Assembly (NCBI GenBank): GCA_034359265.1
Contig: CP136893.1
Location: 49,487,501 to 49,551,500, forward strand
Source of the DNA: Canna indica
Taxonomy: Eukaryota > Streptophyta > Magnoliopsida > Zingiberales > Cannaceae
Direction: 5' to 3'
Length of the DNA stretch: 64,000 nt
The position numbers and the translations under genes are program-made. Shown here piece after piece: positions 25,756-38,389 of this stretch (its first letter is position 1; every line of letters starts with the position of its first letter). A model generated the notes under the pieces. That model searched no databases and was not told the DNA's origin. It saw only the letters and a list, made by a program, of their open reading frames with translations.

Positions 25756-26241
25756 AGTCACTGTGATGGGAGAAGTTGTTAATCGGGTTATTTTTGATAG
25801 GCTAATGCAAAGAATTGCATGATTTTTCGAAGAGAATCTTGAACGAAGTCGACTGATTGACCTTCGGGGTATCGGCTAGAAATGCCCAGCAATCTGAGTC
25901 CCGAGCGATTCCAGAACATTCATTGTGATGGGAGAAGTTGTTAATCTAGTTATTTTTGACAGATTAATACAAATAATTGCACGATTTTTCGAATAGAATC
26001 TTGAACGAAGCCGACTGATTGAACTTCGGGGTATCGACTAGAAATGCCCAGCAATCTGAGTCCCGAGCGACTCCATAACATTCACTGTGATGGGAGAAAT
26101 TGTTAATCGAGTTATTTATGACAAACTAATGCAAAGAATTGCATGCTTTTTGGAATTGAATCTTGAACGAAGCCGACTGGTTGAACTTCGGGGTATCGGC
26201 TAGAAACGCCAAGCAATCTGAGTCCCGAGCGACTCCAAAAC
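25756..26241 (+). repeat. Transitional satellite block (3 monomers)
   Basis: Three monomers with private variants (GATAGGC, GAGCGATTCC, TTATTTATGAC, GGAATTGAATC). No local period. Confidence 0.85.
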
Positions 26242-27536
26242 ATTCACTGTGACGGGAGAAGTTGTTAATCGAATTATTTTTGACAAACTAATGCAAAGAA
26301 TTGCACGCTTTTTGGAATAGAATCTTGAACGAAGTCGACTGGTTGAACTTCGGGTATCGGCTAGAAACGCCCAGCAATCTGAGTCCCGACCGACTCCAAA
26401 ACATTCACTGTGATGGGAGAAGTTGTTAATCTAGATATTTTTGACAGACTAATACAAATAATTGCACGATTTTTCGAATAGAATCTTGAACGAAGCCGAC
26501 TGGTTGAACTTCGGGGTATCGGCTAGAAACGCCCAGCAATCTGAGTCCCGACCGACTCCAAAACATTCACTGTGATGGGAGAAGTTGTTAATCTAGATAT
26601 TTTTGACAGACTAATACAAATAATTGCACGATTTTTCGAATAGAATCTTGAACGAAGCAGACTGGTTGAACTTCGGGGTATCGGCTAGAAACGCCAAGCA
26701 ATCTGAGTCCCGACCGACTCCAAAACATTCACTGTGATGGGAGAAGATGTTAATCTAGATATTTTTGACAGACTAATACAAAGAATTGCACGCTTTTTCG
26801 AATAGATTCTTGAACGAAGCCGACTCATTGAACTTCGGGGTATCAGCTCGAAACGACCAGCAACCTGTGACCTGAGCGACTCCAGAACATTCACTGTGAT
26901 GGGAGAAGTTGTTAATCGATTTATTTTGGACAGACTAATGCAAAGAATTGCATGCTTTTTCGAATAGAATCTAGAACGAAGTCGACTGATTGACCTTCGG
27001 GGTATCAGCTCGAAACGACCAGCAACCTGTGACCTGAGCGACTCCAGAACATTCACTGTGATGGGAGAAGTTGTTAATCAATTTATTTTGGATAGACTAA
27101 TGCAAAGAATTGCACGCTTTTTCGAATAGAATCTAGAACGAACTCGACCGATTGACCTTCGGGGTATCGGCTAGAAACGCCCAGCAATCTAAGTCGCGAG
27201 CGACTCCAGAATATTCACTGTGATGGGAGAAGTTGTTAATCGAGTTATTTTTGACAAACTAATGCAAAGAATTGCACGCTTTTTGGAATAGAATCTTGAA
27301 CGAAGCCGACTGATTGAACTTCGGGGTATCGGTTCGAAACGACCAGAAATCTGAGTCCCGAGCGACTCCAGAACATTCGCTGTGATGGGAGAAGTTGTTA
27401 ATCGAGTTATTTTTGACAAACTAATGCAAAGAATTGCACGCTTTTCCGAATAGAATCTTGAACGAAGCCGAATGGTTGAACTTCGGGGTATCGGCTAGAA
27501 ACGCCCAGCAATCTGAGTCCCGAGCGACTCCAAAAC
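26242..27536 (+). repeat. Third GGG-deletion segment plus transitional monomers
   Basis: 26242 onward repeats the GTGACGGGAG monomer with the deletion (GGG at 26352-26354). It is followed by two nearly identical CTAGAT monomers (26403 and 26565) where the earlier copies have one, then the 25108- and 25270-like monomers. An extra monomer has been inserted relative to the other two copies. Confidence 0.84.
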
Positions 27537-28994
27537 ATTCACTGTGATGGGAGAAGTTGTTAATCTAGATATTTTTGACAAACTAATGCAAATAATTGCA
27601 CGCTTTTTCAAATAGAATCTTGAACGAAGCCGACTGATAGACCTTCGGGGTATCGGCTAGAAACGCTCAGTAATCTGAGTCCCGAGCGACTCCAGAACAT
27701 TCACTGTGATGGGAGAAGTTGTTAATCGAGTTATTTTTTACAAACTAATACAAATAATTGCACGATTTTTCGAATAGAATATTAAACGAAGCCGACTGGT
27801 TGAAATTCGGGGTATCGGCTAGAAACGCCCAGCAATCTGAGTCCCGACCGACTCCAAAACATTCACTGTGATGGGAGAAGTTGTTAATCGAGTTATTTTT
27901 GACAAACTAATGCAAAGAATTGCACGCTTTTTCGAATAGAATCTTGAACGAAGCCGACTCATTGAACTTCGGGGTATCAGCTCGAAACGACCAGCAACCT
28001 GTGACCTGAGCGACTCCAGAACATTCACTGTGATGGGAGAAGTTGTTAATCGATTTATTTTGGATAGACTAATGCAAAGAATTGCATGCTTTTTCGAATA
28101 GAATCTAGAACGAACTCGACCGATTGACCTTCGGGGTATCGGCTAGAAACGCCCAGCAATCTAAGTCGCGAGCGACTCCAGAATATTCACTGTGATGGGA
28201 GAAGTTGTTAATCGAATTATTTTTGACAAACTAATGCAAAGAATTGCACGCTTTTTCGAATGGAATCTTGAACGAAGCCGACTCATTGAACTTCGGGGTA
28301 TCAGCTCGAAACGACCAGCAACCTGTGACACGAGCGACTCCAGAACATTCACTGTGATGGGAGAAGTTGTTAATCGAGTTATTTTTGACAAACTAATGCA
28401 AAGAATTGCACGCTTTTTGGAATAGAATCTTGAACGAAGCCGACTGATTGAACTTCGGGGTATCGATTCGAAACGACCAGAAATCTGAGTCCCGAGCGAC
28501 TCCAGAACATTCGTTGTGATGGGAGAAGTTGTTAATCGAGTTATTTTTGACAAACTAATGCAAAGAATTGCACGCTTTTTGGAATAGAATCTTGAACGAA
28601 GCCGACTGGTTGAACTTCGGGGTATCGGCTAGAAACGACCAGCAATCTGAGTCCTGAGCGACTCCAGAACATTCACTGTGATGGGAGAAGTTGTTAATCG
28701 AGTTATTTTTTACAAACTAATACAAATAATTGCACGATTTTTCGAATAGAATATTGAACGAAGCCGACTGGTTGAAATTCGGGGTATCGGCTAGAAACGC
28801 CCAGCAATCTGAGTCCCGACCGACTCCGAAACAATCACTGTGATGGGAGAAGTTGTTAATCGAGTTATTTTTGACAAATTAATGCAAAGAATTGCACGCT
28901 TTTTGGAATAGAATCTTGAACGAAGCCGACTGATTGAACTTCGGGGTATCGGCTAGAAACGCCCAGCAATCTGAGTCCCGAGCGACTCCAAAAC
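27537..28994 (+). repeat. 9-mer HOR unit, copy 1 (1458 bp)
   Basis: Nine monomers starting with CTAGAT/TTCAAATAG and the private AACGCTCAGTAATC variant. It includes TTATTTTTTACAAAC, GAATATTAAACG, GAACTCGACCG, GAATGGAATC and TATCGATTCG types. All recur 1458 bp downstream. Confidence 0.92.
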
Positions 28995-30452
28995 ATTCAC
29001 TGTGATGGGAGAAGTTGTTAATCTAGATATTTTTGACAAACTAATGCAAAGAATTGCACGCTTTTTCAAATAGAATCTTGAACGAAGCCGACTGATAGAC
29101 CTTCGGGGTATCGGCTAGAAACGCTCAGTAATCTGAGTCCCGAGCGACTCCAGAACATTCACTGTGATGGGAGAAGTTGTTAATCGAGTTATTTTTTACA
29201 AACTAATACAAATAATTGCACGATTTTTCGAATAGAATATTAAACGAAGCCGACTGGTTGAAATTCGGGGTATCGGCTAGAAACGCCCAGCAATCTGAGT
29301 CCCGACCGACTCCAAAACATTCACTGTGATGGGAGAAGTTGTTAATCGAGTTATTTTTGATAAACTAATGCAAAGAATTGCACGCTTTTTCGAATAGAAT
29401 CTTGAACGAAGCCGACTCATTGAACTTCGGGGTATCAGCTCGAAACGACCAGCAACCTGTGACCTGAGCGACTCCAGAACATTCACTGTGATGGGAGAAG
29501 TTGTTAATCGATTTATTTTGGATAGACTAATGCAAAGAATTGCATGCTTTTTCGAATAGAATCTAGAACGAACTCGACCGATTGACCTTCGGGGTATCGG
29601 CTAGAAACGCCCAGCAATCTAAGTCGCGAGCGACTCCAGAATATTCACTGTGATGGGAGAAGTTGTTAATCGAGTTATTTTTGACAAACTAATGCAAAGA
29701 ATTGCACGCTTTTTCGAATGGAATCTTGAACGAAGCCGACTCATTGAACTTCGGGGTATCAGCTCGAAACGACCAGCAACCTGTGACACGAGCGACTCCA
29801 GAACATTCACTGTGATGGGAGAAGTTGTTAATCGAGTTATTTTTGACAAACTAATGCAAAGAATTGCACGCTTTTTGGAATAGAATCTTGAACGAAGCCG
29901 ACTGATTGAACTTCGGGGTATCGATTCGAAACGACCAGAAATCTGAGTCCCGAGCGACTCCAGAACATTCGTTGTGATGGGAGAAGTTGTTAATCGAGTT
30001 ATTTTTGACAAACTAATGCAAAGAATTGCACGCTTTTTGGAATAGAATCTTGAACGAAGCCGACTGGTTGAACTTCGGGGTATCGGCTAGAAACGACCAG
30101 CAATCTGAGTCCTGAGCGACTCCAGAACATTCACTGTGATGGGAGAAGTTGTTAATCGAGTTATTTTTTACAAACTAATACAAATAATTGCACGATTTTT
30201 CGAATAGAATATTGAACGAAGCCGACTGGTTGAAATTCAGGGTATCGGCTAGAAACGCCCAGCAATCTGAGTCCCGACCGACTCCGAAACAATCACTGTG
30301 ATGGGAGAAGTTGTTAATCGAGTTATTTTTGACAAATTAATGCAAAGAATTGCACGCTTTTTGGAATAGAATCTTGAACGAAGCCGACTGATTGAACTTC
30401 GGGGTATCGGCTAGAAACGCCCAGCAATCTGAGTCCCGAGCGACTCCAAAAC
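28995..30452 (+). repeat. 9-mer HOR unit, copy 2 (1458 bp)
   Basis: Repeats copy 1 with very few differences, for example AATCGAGTT versus AATCGAATT near 29671 and 28213. Shares the AACGCTCAGTAATC and GAATATTAAACG private variants. Confidence 0.92.
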
Positions 30453-31100
30453 ATTCACTGTGATGGGAGAAGTTGTTAATCTAGATATTTTTGACAAACT
30501 AATGCAAAGAATTGCACGCTTTTTCAAATAGAATCTTGAACGAAGCAGACTGATAGACCTTCGGGGTATCGGCTAGAAACGCCCAGCAATCTGAGTCCCG
30601 AGCGACTCCAAAACATTCACTGTGATGGGAGAAGTTGTTAATCGAGTTATTTTTTACAAACTAATACAAATAATTGCACGATTTTTCGAATAGAATATTG
30701 AACGAAGCCGACTGGTTGAAATTCGGGGTATCGGCTAGAAACGCCCAGCAATCTGAGTCCCGACCGACTCCAAAACATTCACTGTGATGGGAGAAGTTGT
30801 TAATCGGGTTATTTTTGACAAACTAATGCAAAGAATTGCACGCTTTTTCGAATAGAATCTTGAACGAAGCCGACTCATTGAACTTCGGGGTATCAGCTCG
30901 AAACGACCAGCAACCTATGACCTGAGCGACTCCAGAACATTCACTGTGATGGGAGAAGTTGTTAATCGATTTATTTTGGACAGACTAATGCAAAGAATTG
31001 CACGCTTTTTCGAATAGAATCTAGAACGAAGCCGAGTGGTTGAACTTCGGGGTATCGGCTTGAAACGCCCAGAAATCTGAGACACAAGCGACTCCAGAAC
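30453..31100 (+). repeat. 9-mer HOR unit, copy 3, partial (4 monomers)
   Basis: Four monomers follow the 9-mer order (CTAGAT/TTCAAATAG; TTTTTTAC; ctcattg type; GATTTATTTTGGAC). A CGGGTT/CGTAGAG monomer at 31101 then breaks it. Confidence 0.85.
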
Positions 31101-33206
31101 ATTCACTGTGATGGGAGAAGTTGTTAATCGGGTTATTTTTGACAGACTAATGCAAAGAATTATATGATTTTTCGTAGAGAATCTTGAACGAAGCAGACTG
31201 ATTGAACTACGAGGTATCAGCTCGAAACGACCAGTAATATGTGACTCGAGCGACTCCAGAACATTTATTGTGATGGGAGAAGTTGTTAATCGAGTTATTT
31301 TTGACAAACTAATGCAAAGAATTGCACGCTTTTTGGAATAGAATCTTGAACGAAGCCGACGGATTGAACTTCGGGGTATCGGTTCGAAACGACCAGAAAT
31401 TTGAGTCACAAGCGACTCCAGAACATTCACTGTGATGGGAGAAGTTGTTAATCGATTTATTTTTGACAGAATAATGCAAAGAATTGCACGCTTTTTCGAA
31501 TAGAATCTAGAACGAAGTCGACTGATTGACCTTCGGGGTATCGGCTAGAAACGCCCAGCAATCTAAGTCCCGAGCGACTCCACAACATTCGCTGTGATGG
31601 GAGAAGTTGTTAATCTAGATATTTTTGACAGACTAATACAAATAATTGCACGATTTTTCGAAAAGAATCTTGAACGAAGCCGACTGTTTGAACTGCGGGG
31701 TATCGGCTAGAAACGCCCAGCAATCAGAGTCCCGAGCGACTCCAGAACATTCACTGTGATGGGAGAAGTTGTTAATCGAGTTATTTTTGACAAACTAATG
31801 CAAAGAATTGCACGCTTTTTCGAATAGAATCTTGAACGAAGCCGACTCATTGAACTTCGGGGTATCAGCTCGAAACGACCAGCAACCTGTGACCTGAGCG
31901 ATTCCAGAAAATTCACTGTGATGGGAGAAGTTGTTAATCGATTTATTTTGGATAGACTAATGCAAAGAATTGCACGCTTTTTCGAATAGAATCTAGAACG
32001 AACTCGACCGATTGACCTTCGGGGTATCGGCTAGAAATGCCCAGCAATCTAAGTCCCGAGCGACTCCAGAACATTCACTGTGATGGGAGAAGTTGTTAAT
32101 CGAGTTATTTTTGACAAACTAATGCAAAGAATTGCACGCTTTTTCGAATAGAATCTTGAACGAAGCCGACTCATTGAACTTCGGGGTATCAGCTAGAAAC
32201 GACCAGCAACCTGTGACCTGAGCGACTCCAGAACATTCACTGTGATGGGAGAAGTTGTTAATCGATTTATTTTGGATAGACTAATGCAAAGAATTGCACG
32301 CTTTTTCGAATAGAATCTAGAACGAACTCGACCGATTGACCTTCGGGGTATCGGCTAGAAATGCCCAGCAATCTAAGTCGCGAGCGACTCCAGAATATTC
32401 ACTGTGATGGGAGAAGTTGTTAATCGAGTTATTTTTGACAAACTAATGCAAAGAATTGCACGCTTTTTCGAATAGAATCTTGAACGAAGCCGACTCATTG
32501 AACTTCGGGGTATCAGCTCGAAAGGACCAGCAACCTGTGACCCGAGCGACTCCAGAACATTCACTGTGATGGGAGAAGTTGTTAATCGAGTTATTTTTGA
32601 CAAACTAATGCAAAGAATTGCACGCTTTTTGGAATAGAATCTTGAACGAAGCCGACTGATTGAACTTCGGGGTATCGGTTCGAAACGACCAGAAATCTGA
32701 GTCCCGAGCGACTCCAGAACATTCGCTGTGATGGGAGAAGTTGTTAATCGAGTTATTTTTGACAAACTAATGCAAAGAATTGCACGCTTTTTGGAATAGA
32801 ATCTTGAACGAAGCCGACTGGTTGAACTTCGGGGTATCGGCTAGAAACGCCCAGCAATCTGAGTCCCGAGCGACTCCAAAACATTCACTGTGATGGGAGA
32901 AGTTGTTAATCTAGATATTTTTGACAAACTAATGCAAAGAATTGCACGCTTTTTCAAATATTATCTTGAACGAAGCAGACTCATTGAACTTCGGGGTATC
33001 AGCTCGAAACGACCAGCAACCTATGACCTGAGCGACTCCAGAACATTCACTATGATGGGAGAAGTTGTTAATCGATTTATTTTGGACAGACTAATGCAAA
33101 GAATTGCACGCTTTTTCGAATAGAATCTAGAACAAAGTCGACTGATTGACCTTCGGGGTATCGGCTAGAAACACCCAGCAATCTAAGTCGCGAGCGACTC
33201 CAGAAT
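31101..33206 (+). repeat. Mixed satellite block (13 monomers)
   Basis: Contains an adjacent dimer duplication: 31749-32072 and 32073-32396 both read CTCATTG type then GGATAGAC type. The same pair of dimers reappears in each 17-mer unit. Longest minus-strand open stretch of the window ends here (30915-31430, 171 codons), judged non-coding. Confidence 0.87.
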
Positions 33207-35637
33207 ATTCACTGTGATGGTAGAAGTTGTTAATCGAGTTATTTTTGACAGACTAATGCAAAGAATTGCACGATTTTTCAAATAGATACTTGAACGAAGT
33301 CGAGTGGTTGAACTTCGGGGTATCGGCTAGAAACGCCCAGAAATCTGAGACACAAGCGACTCCAGAACATTCACTGTGATGGGAGAAGTTGTTAATCGTG
33401 TTATTTTTGACAGACTAATGAAAAGGATTGCATGATTTTTCGAAGAGAATCTTGAACGATGCCGACTGATTGAACTACGAGGTATCAGCTCGAAACGACC
33501 AGCAACCTGTGACCTGAGCGACTCCAGAACATTCGCTGTGATGGGAGAAGTTGTTAATCGATTTATTTTTGACAGACTAATGCAAAGATTTGCACGCTTT
33601 TTTGAATAGAATCTAGAACGAAGTCGACTGATTGACCTTCGGGGTATCGGCTAGAAACGCCCAGCAATCTAAGTCCCGAGCGACTCCAGAACATTCACTG
33701 TGATGGGAGAAGTTGTTAATCGAGTTATTTTTGACGAACTAATGCAAAGAATTGCACGCTTTTTCAAATAGAATCTTGAACGAAGCCGACTGATAGACCT
33801 TCGGGGTATCGGCTAGAAACGCCCAGCAAATCTAAGTCGCGAGCGACTCCAGAATATTCACTGTGATGGGAGAAGTTGTTAATCGATTTATTTTTGACAG
33901 ACTAATGCAAAGATTTGCACGCTTTTTCGAATAGAATCTAGAACGAAGTCGACTGATTGACCTTCGGGGTATCGGCTAGAAACGCCCAGCAATCTAAGTC
34001 CCGAGCGACTCCAGAACATTCACTGTGATGGGAGAAGTTGTTAATCGAGTTATTTTTGACAAACTAATGCAAAGAATTGCACGCTTTTTCAAATAGAATC
34101 TTGAACGAAGCCGACTGATAGACCTTCGGGGTATCGGCTAGAAACGCCCAGCAAATCTAGTCGCGAGCGACTCCAGAATATTCACTGTGATGGTAGAAGT
34201 TGTTAATCGAGTTATTTTTGACAGACTAATGCAAAGAATTGCATGATTTTTCGAATAAATACTTGAACGAAGCCGAGTGGTTGAACTTCGGGGTATCGGC
34301 TTGAAACGCCCAGAAATCTGAGACACAAGCGACTCCAGAACATTCACTATGATGGTAGAAGTTGTTAATCGGGTTATTTTTGACAGACTAATGCAAAGAA
34401 TTGCATGATTTTTCATAGAGAATCTTGAACGAAGCAGACTGATTGAACTACGAGGTATCAGCTCGAAACGACCAGTAATCTGTGACTCGAGCTACTCCAG
34501 AACATTTATTGTGATGGGAGAAATTGTTAATCGAGTTATTTTTGACAAACTAATGCAAAGAATTGCACGCTTTTTGGAATAGAATCTTGAACGAAGCCGA
34601 CGGATTGAACTTCGGGGTATCGGTTCGAAACGACCAGAAATTTGAGTCACAAGCGACTCCAGAACATTCACTGTGATGGGAGAAGTTGTTAATCGATTTA
34701 TTTTTGACAGAATAATGCAAAGAATTGCACGCTTTTTCGAATAGAATCTAGAACGAAGTCGACTGATTGACCTTCGGGGTATCGGCTAGAAACGCCCAGC
34801 AATCTAAGTCCCGAGCGACTCGACAACATTCACTGTGATGGGAGAAGTTGTTAATCTAGATATTTTTGATAGACTAATACAAATAATTGCACGATTTTTC
34901 GAATAGAATCTTGAACGAAGCCGACTGTTTGAACTGCGGGGTATCGGCTAGAAACGCCCAGCAATCTGAGTCCGGAGTGACTCCAGAACATTCACTGTGA
35001 TGGGAGAAGTTGTTAATCGAGTTATTTTTGACAAACTAATGCAAATAATTGCACGCTTTTTCGAATAGAATCTTGAACGAAGCCGACTCATTGAACTTCG
35101 GGGTATCAGCTCGAAACGACCAGCAACCTGTGACCTGAGCGACTCCAGAACATTCACTGTGATGGGAGAAGTTGTTAATCAATTTATTTTGGATAGACTA
35201 ATGCAAAGAATTGCATGCTTTTTCGAATAGAATCTAGAACGAACTCGACCGATTGACCTTCGGGGTATCGGCTAGAAACGCCCAGCAATCTAAGTCGCGA
35301 GCGACTCCAGAATATTCACTGTGATGGGAGAAGTTGTTAATCGAGTTATTTTTGACAAACTAATGCAAAGAATTGCACGCTTTTTCGAATGGAATCTTGA
35401 ACGAAGCCGACTCATTGAACTTCGGGGTATCAGCTCGAAACGACCAGCAACCTGTGACACGAGCGACTCCAGAACATTCACTGTGATGGGAGAAGTTGTT
35501 AATCGAGTTATTTTTGACAAACTAATGCAAAGAATTGCACGCTTTTTGGAATAGAATCTTGAACGAAGCCGACTGATTGAACTTCGGGGTATCGATTCGA
35601 AACGACCAGAAATCTGAGTCCCGAGCGACTCCAGAAC
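33207..35637 (+). repeat. 11-mer-type module with an inserted dimer, plus flanking monomers
   Basis: The module order from 20573 is followed. Its third and fourth monomers occur twice, at 33531-33855 and 33856-34179. The first copy of the dimer is 325 bp because of an extra A at 33828-33830. Confidence 0.85.
33822..33836 (+). repeat. 1-bp insertion (CAGCAAATCTAAG), 163-bp monomer
   Basis: Relatives read CAGCAATCTAAG. The extra A shifts monomer starts by +1. A sister monomer at 34151 has the same extra A but lost one A in CTAAG (CAAATCTAG), restoring 162 bp. The AAA form recurs at 42553 and 43182. Confidence 0.9.
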
Positions 35638-38389
35638 ATTCGCTGTGATGGGAGAAGTTGTTAATCGAGTTATTTTTGACAAACTAATGCAAAGAATTGC
35701 ACGCTTTTTGGAATAGAATCTTGAACGAAGCCGACTGGTTGAACTTCGGGGTATCGGCTAGAAACGCCCAGCAATCTGAGTCCCGAGCGACTCCAAAACA
35801 TTCACTGTGATGGGAGAAGTTGTTAATCTCGATATTTTTGACAAACTAATGCAAAGAATTGCACGCTTTTTCAAATAGAATCTTGAACGAAGCAGACTGA
35901 TAGACCTTCGGGGTATCGGCTAGAAACGCCCAGCAATCTGAGTCCCGAGCGACTCCAGAACATTCACTGTGATGGGAGAAGTTGTTAATCGAGTTATTTT
36001 TTACAAACTAATACAAATAATTGCACGATTTTTCGAATAGAATATTGAACGAAGCCGACTGGTTGAAATTCGGGGTATCGGCTAGAAACGCCCAGCAATC
36101 TGAGTCCCGACCGACTCCAAAACATTCACTGTGATGAGAGAAGTTGTTAATCGAGTTATTTTTGACAAATTAATGCAAAGAATTGCACGCTTTTTGGAAT
36201 AGAATCTTGAACGAAGCCGACTGATTGAACTTCGGGGTATCGGCTAGAAACGCCCAGCAATCTGAGTCCCGAGCGACTCCAAAACATTCACTTTGATGGG
36301 AGAAGTTGTTAATCTAGATATTTTTGACAAACTAATGCAAAGAATTGCACGCTTTTTCAAATAGAATCTTGAACGAAGCAGACTGATAGACCTTCGGGGT
36401 ATCGGCTAGAAACGCCCAGCAATCTGAGTCCCGAGCGACTCCAGAACATTCACTGTGATGGGAGAAGTTGTTAATCGAGTTATTTTTTACAAACTAATAC
36501 AAATAATTGCACGATTTTTCGAATAGAATATTGAACGAAGTCGACTGGTTGAAATTCGGGGTATCGGCTAGAAACGCCCAGCAATCTGAGTCGCGACCGA
36601 CTCCAAAACATTCACTGTGATGGGAGAAGTTGTTAATCGAGTTATTTTTGACAAACTAATGCAAAGAATTGCACGCTTTTTCGAATAGAATATTGAACGA
36701 AGCCGACTCATTGAACTTCGGGGTATCAGCTCGAAACGACCAGCAACCTATGACCTGAGCGACTCCAGAACATTCACTGTGATGGGAGAAGTTGTTAATC
36801 GATTTATTTTGGACAGACTAATACAAAGAATTGCACGCTTTTTCGAATAGAATCTAGAACGAAGCCGAGTGGTTGAACTTCGGGGTATCGGCTTGAAACG
36901 ACCAGAAATTTGAGACACAAGCGACTTCAGAACATTTATTGTGATGGGAGAAGTTGTTAATCGAGTTATTTTTGACAAACTAATGCAAAGAATTGCACGC
37001 TTTTTGGAATAGAATCTTGAACGAAGCCGACGGATTGAACTTTGGGGTATCGGTTCGAAACGACCAGAAATTTGAGTCACAAGCGACTCCAAAACATTCA
37101 CTGTGATGGGAGAAGTTGTTAATCTAGATATTTTTGACAGAATAATGCAAAGAATTGCACGCTTTTTCGAATAGAATCTAGAACGAAGTCGACTCATTGA
37201 ACTTCGGGGTATCGGCTAGAAACTCCCAGCAATCTAAGTCCCGAGCGACTCCACAACATTCACTGTGATGGGAGAAGTTGTTAATCTAGATATTTTTGAC
37301 AGACTAATACAAATAATTGCACGATTTTTCGAAAAGAATCTTGAACGAAGCCGACTGTTTGAACTGCGGGGTATCGGCTAGAAACGCCCAGCAATCTGAG
37401 TCCCGAGCGACTCCAGAACATTCACTGTGATGGGAGAAGTTGTTAATCGAGTTATTTTTGACAAACTAATGCAAAGAATTGCACGCTTTTTCGAATAGAA
37501 TCTTGAACGAAGCCGACTCATTGAACTTCGGGGTATCAGCTCGAAACGACCAGCAACCTGTGACCTGAGCGACTCCAGAAAATTCACTGTGATGGGAGAA
37601 GTTGTTAATCGATTTATTTTGGATAGACTAATGCAAAGAATTGCACGATTTTTCGAATAGAATCTAGAACGAACTCGACCGATTGACCTTCGGGGTATCG
37701 GCTAGAAATGCCCAGCAATCTAAGTCCCGAGCGACTCCAGAACATTCACTGTGATGGGAGAAGTTGTTAATCGAGTTATTTTTGACAAACTAATGCAAAG
37801 AATTGCACGCTTTTTCGAATAGAATCTTGAACGAAGCCGACTCATTGAACTTCGGGGTATCAGCTCGAAACGACCAGCAACCTGTGACCTGAGCGACTCC
37901 AGAACATTCACTGTGATGGGAGAAGTTGTTAATCGATTTATTTTGGATAGACTAATGCAAAGAATTGCACGCTTTTTCGAATAGAATCTAGAACGAACTC
38001 GACCGATTGACCTTCGGGGTATCGGCTAGAAATGCCCAGCAATCTAAGTCGCGAGCGACTCCAGAATATTCACTGTGATGGGAGAAGTTGTTAATCGAGT
38101 TATTTTTGACAAACTAATGCAAAGAATTGCACGCTTTTTCGAATAGAATCTTGAACGAAGCCGACTCATTGAACTTCGGGGTATCAGCTCGAAACGACCA
38201 GCAACCTGTGACCCGAGCGACTCCAGAACATTCACTGTGATGGGAGAAGTTGTTAATCGAGTTATTTTTGACAAACTAATGCAAAGAATTGCACGCTTTT
38301 TGGAAGAATCTTGAACGAAGCTGACTGATTGAACTTCGGGGTATCGGTTCGAAACGACCAGAAATCTGAGTCCCGAGCGACTCCAGAAC
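35638..38389 (+). repeat. 17-mer HOR unit, copy 1 (2752 bp)
   Basis: Seventeen monomers (17 x 162 - 2). The rare AATCTCGATATT variant near 35825, GATGAGAGAAG near 36135, CACTTTGATGG near 36291 and the 2-bp deletion near 38304 all recur exactly 2752 bp later. Confidence 0.94.
38298..38310 (+). repeat. 2-bp deletion (TTTTTGGAAGAATC), 160-bp monomer
   Basis: Relatives read TTTTTGGAATAGAATC, so two bases are missing at about 38304-38305. It also carries GAAGCTGACTG. The identical lesion sits at 41056. Confidence 0.92.

Noticed and set aside
30915..31430. Longest open stretch, 171 codons on the minus strand, with a 54-residue periodic translation
   Set aside because: The monomer is 54 codons long, so any frame open in one copy stays open through several. 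The usual block is a single TAG at monomer positions 121-123, and where that site varies (CTC, TTC, CAA, CCA) a periodic open frame appears. Starts are GTG or TTG rather than ATG, and no promoter or domain is evident.
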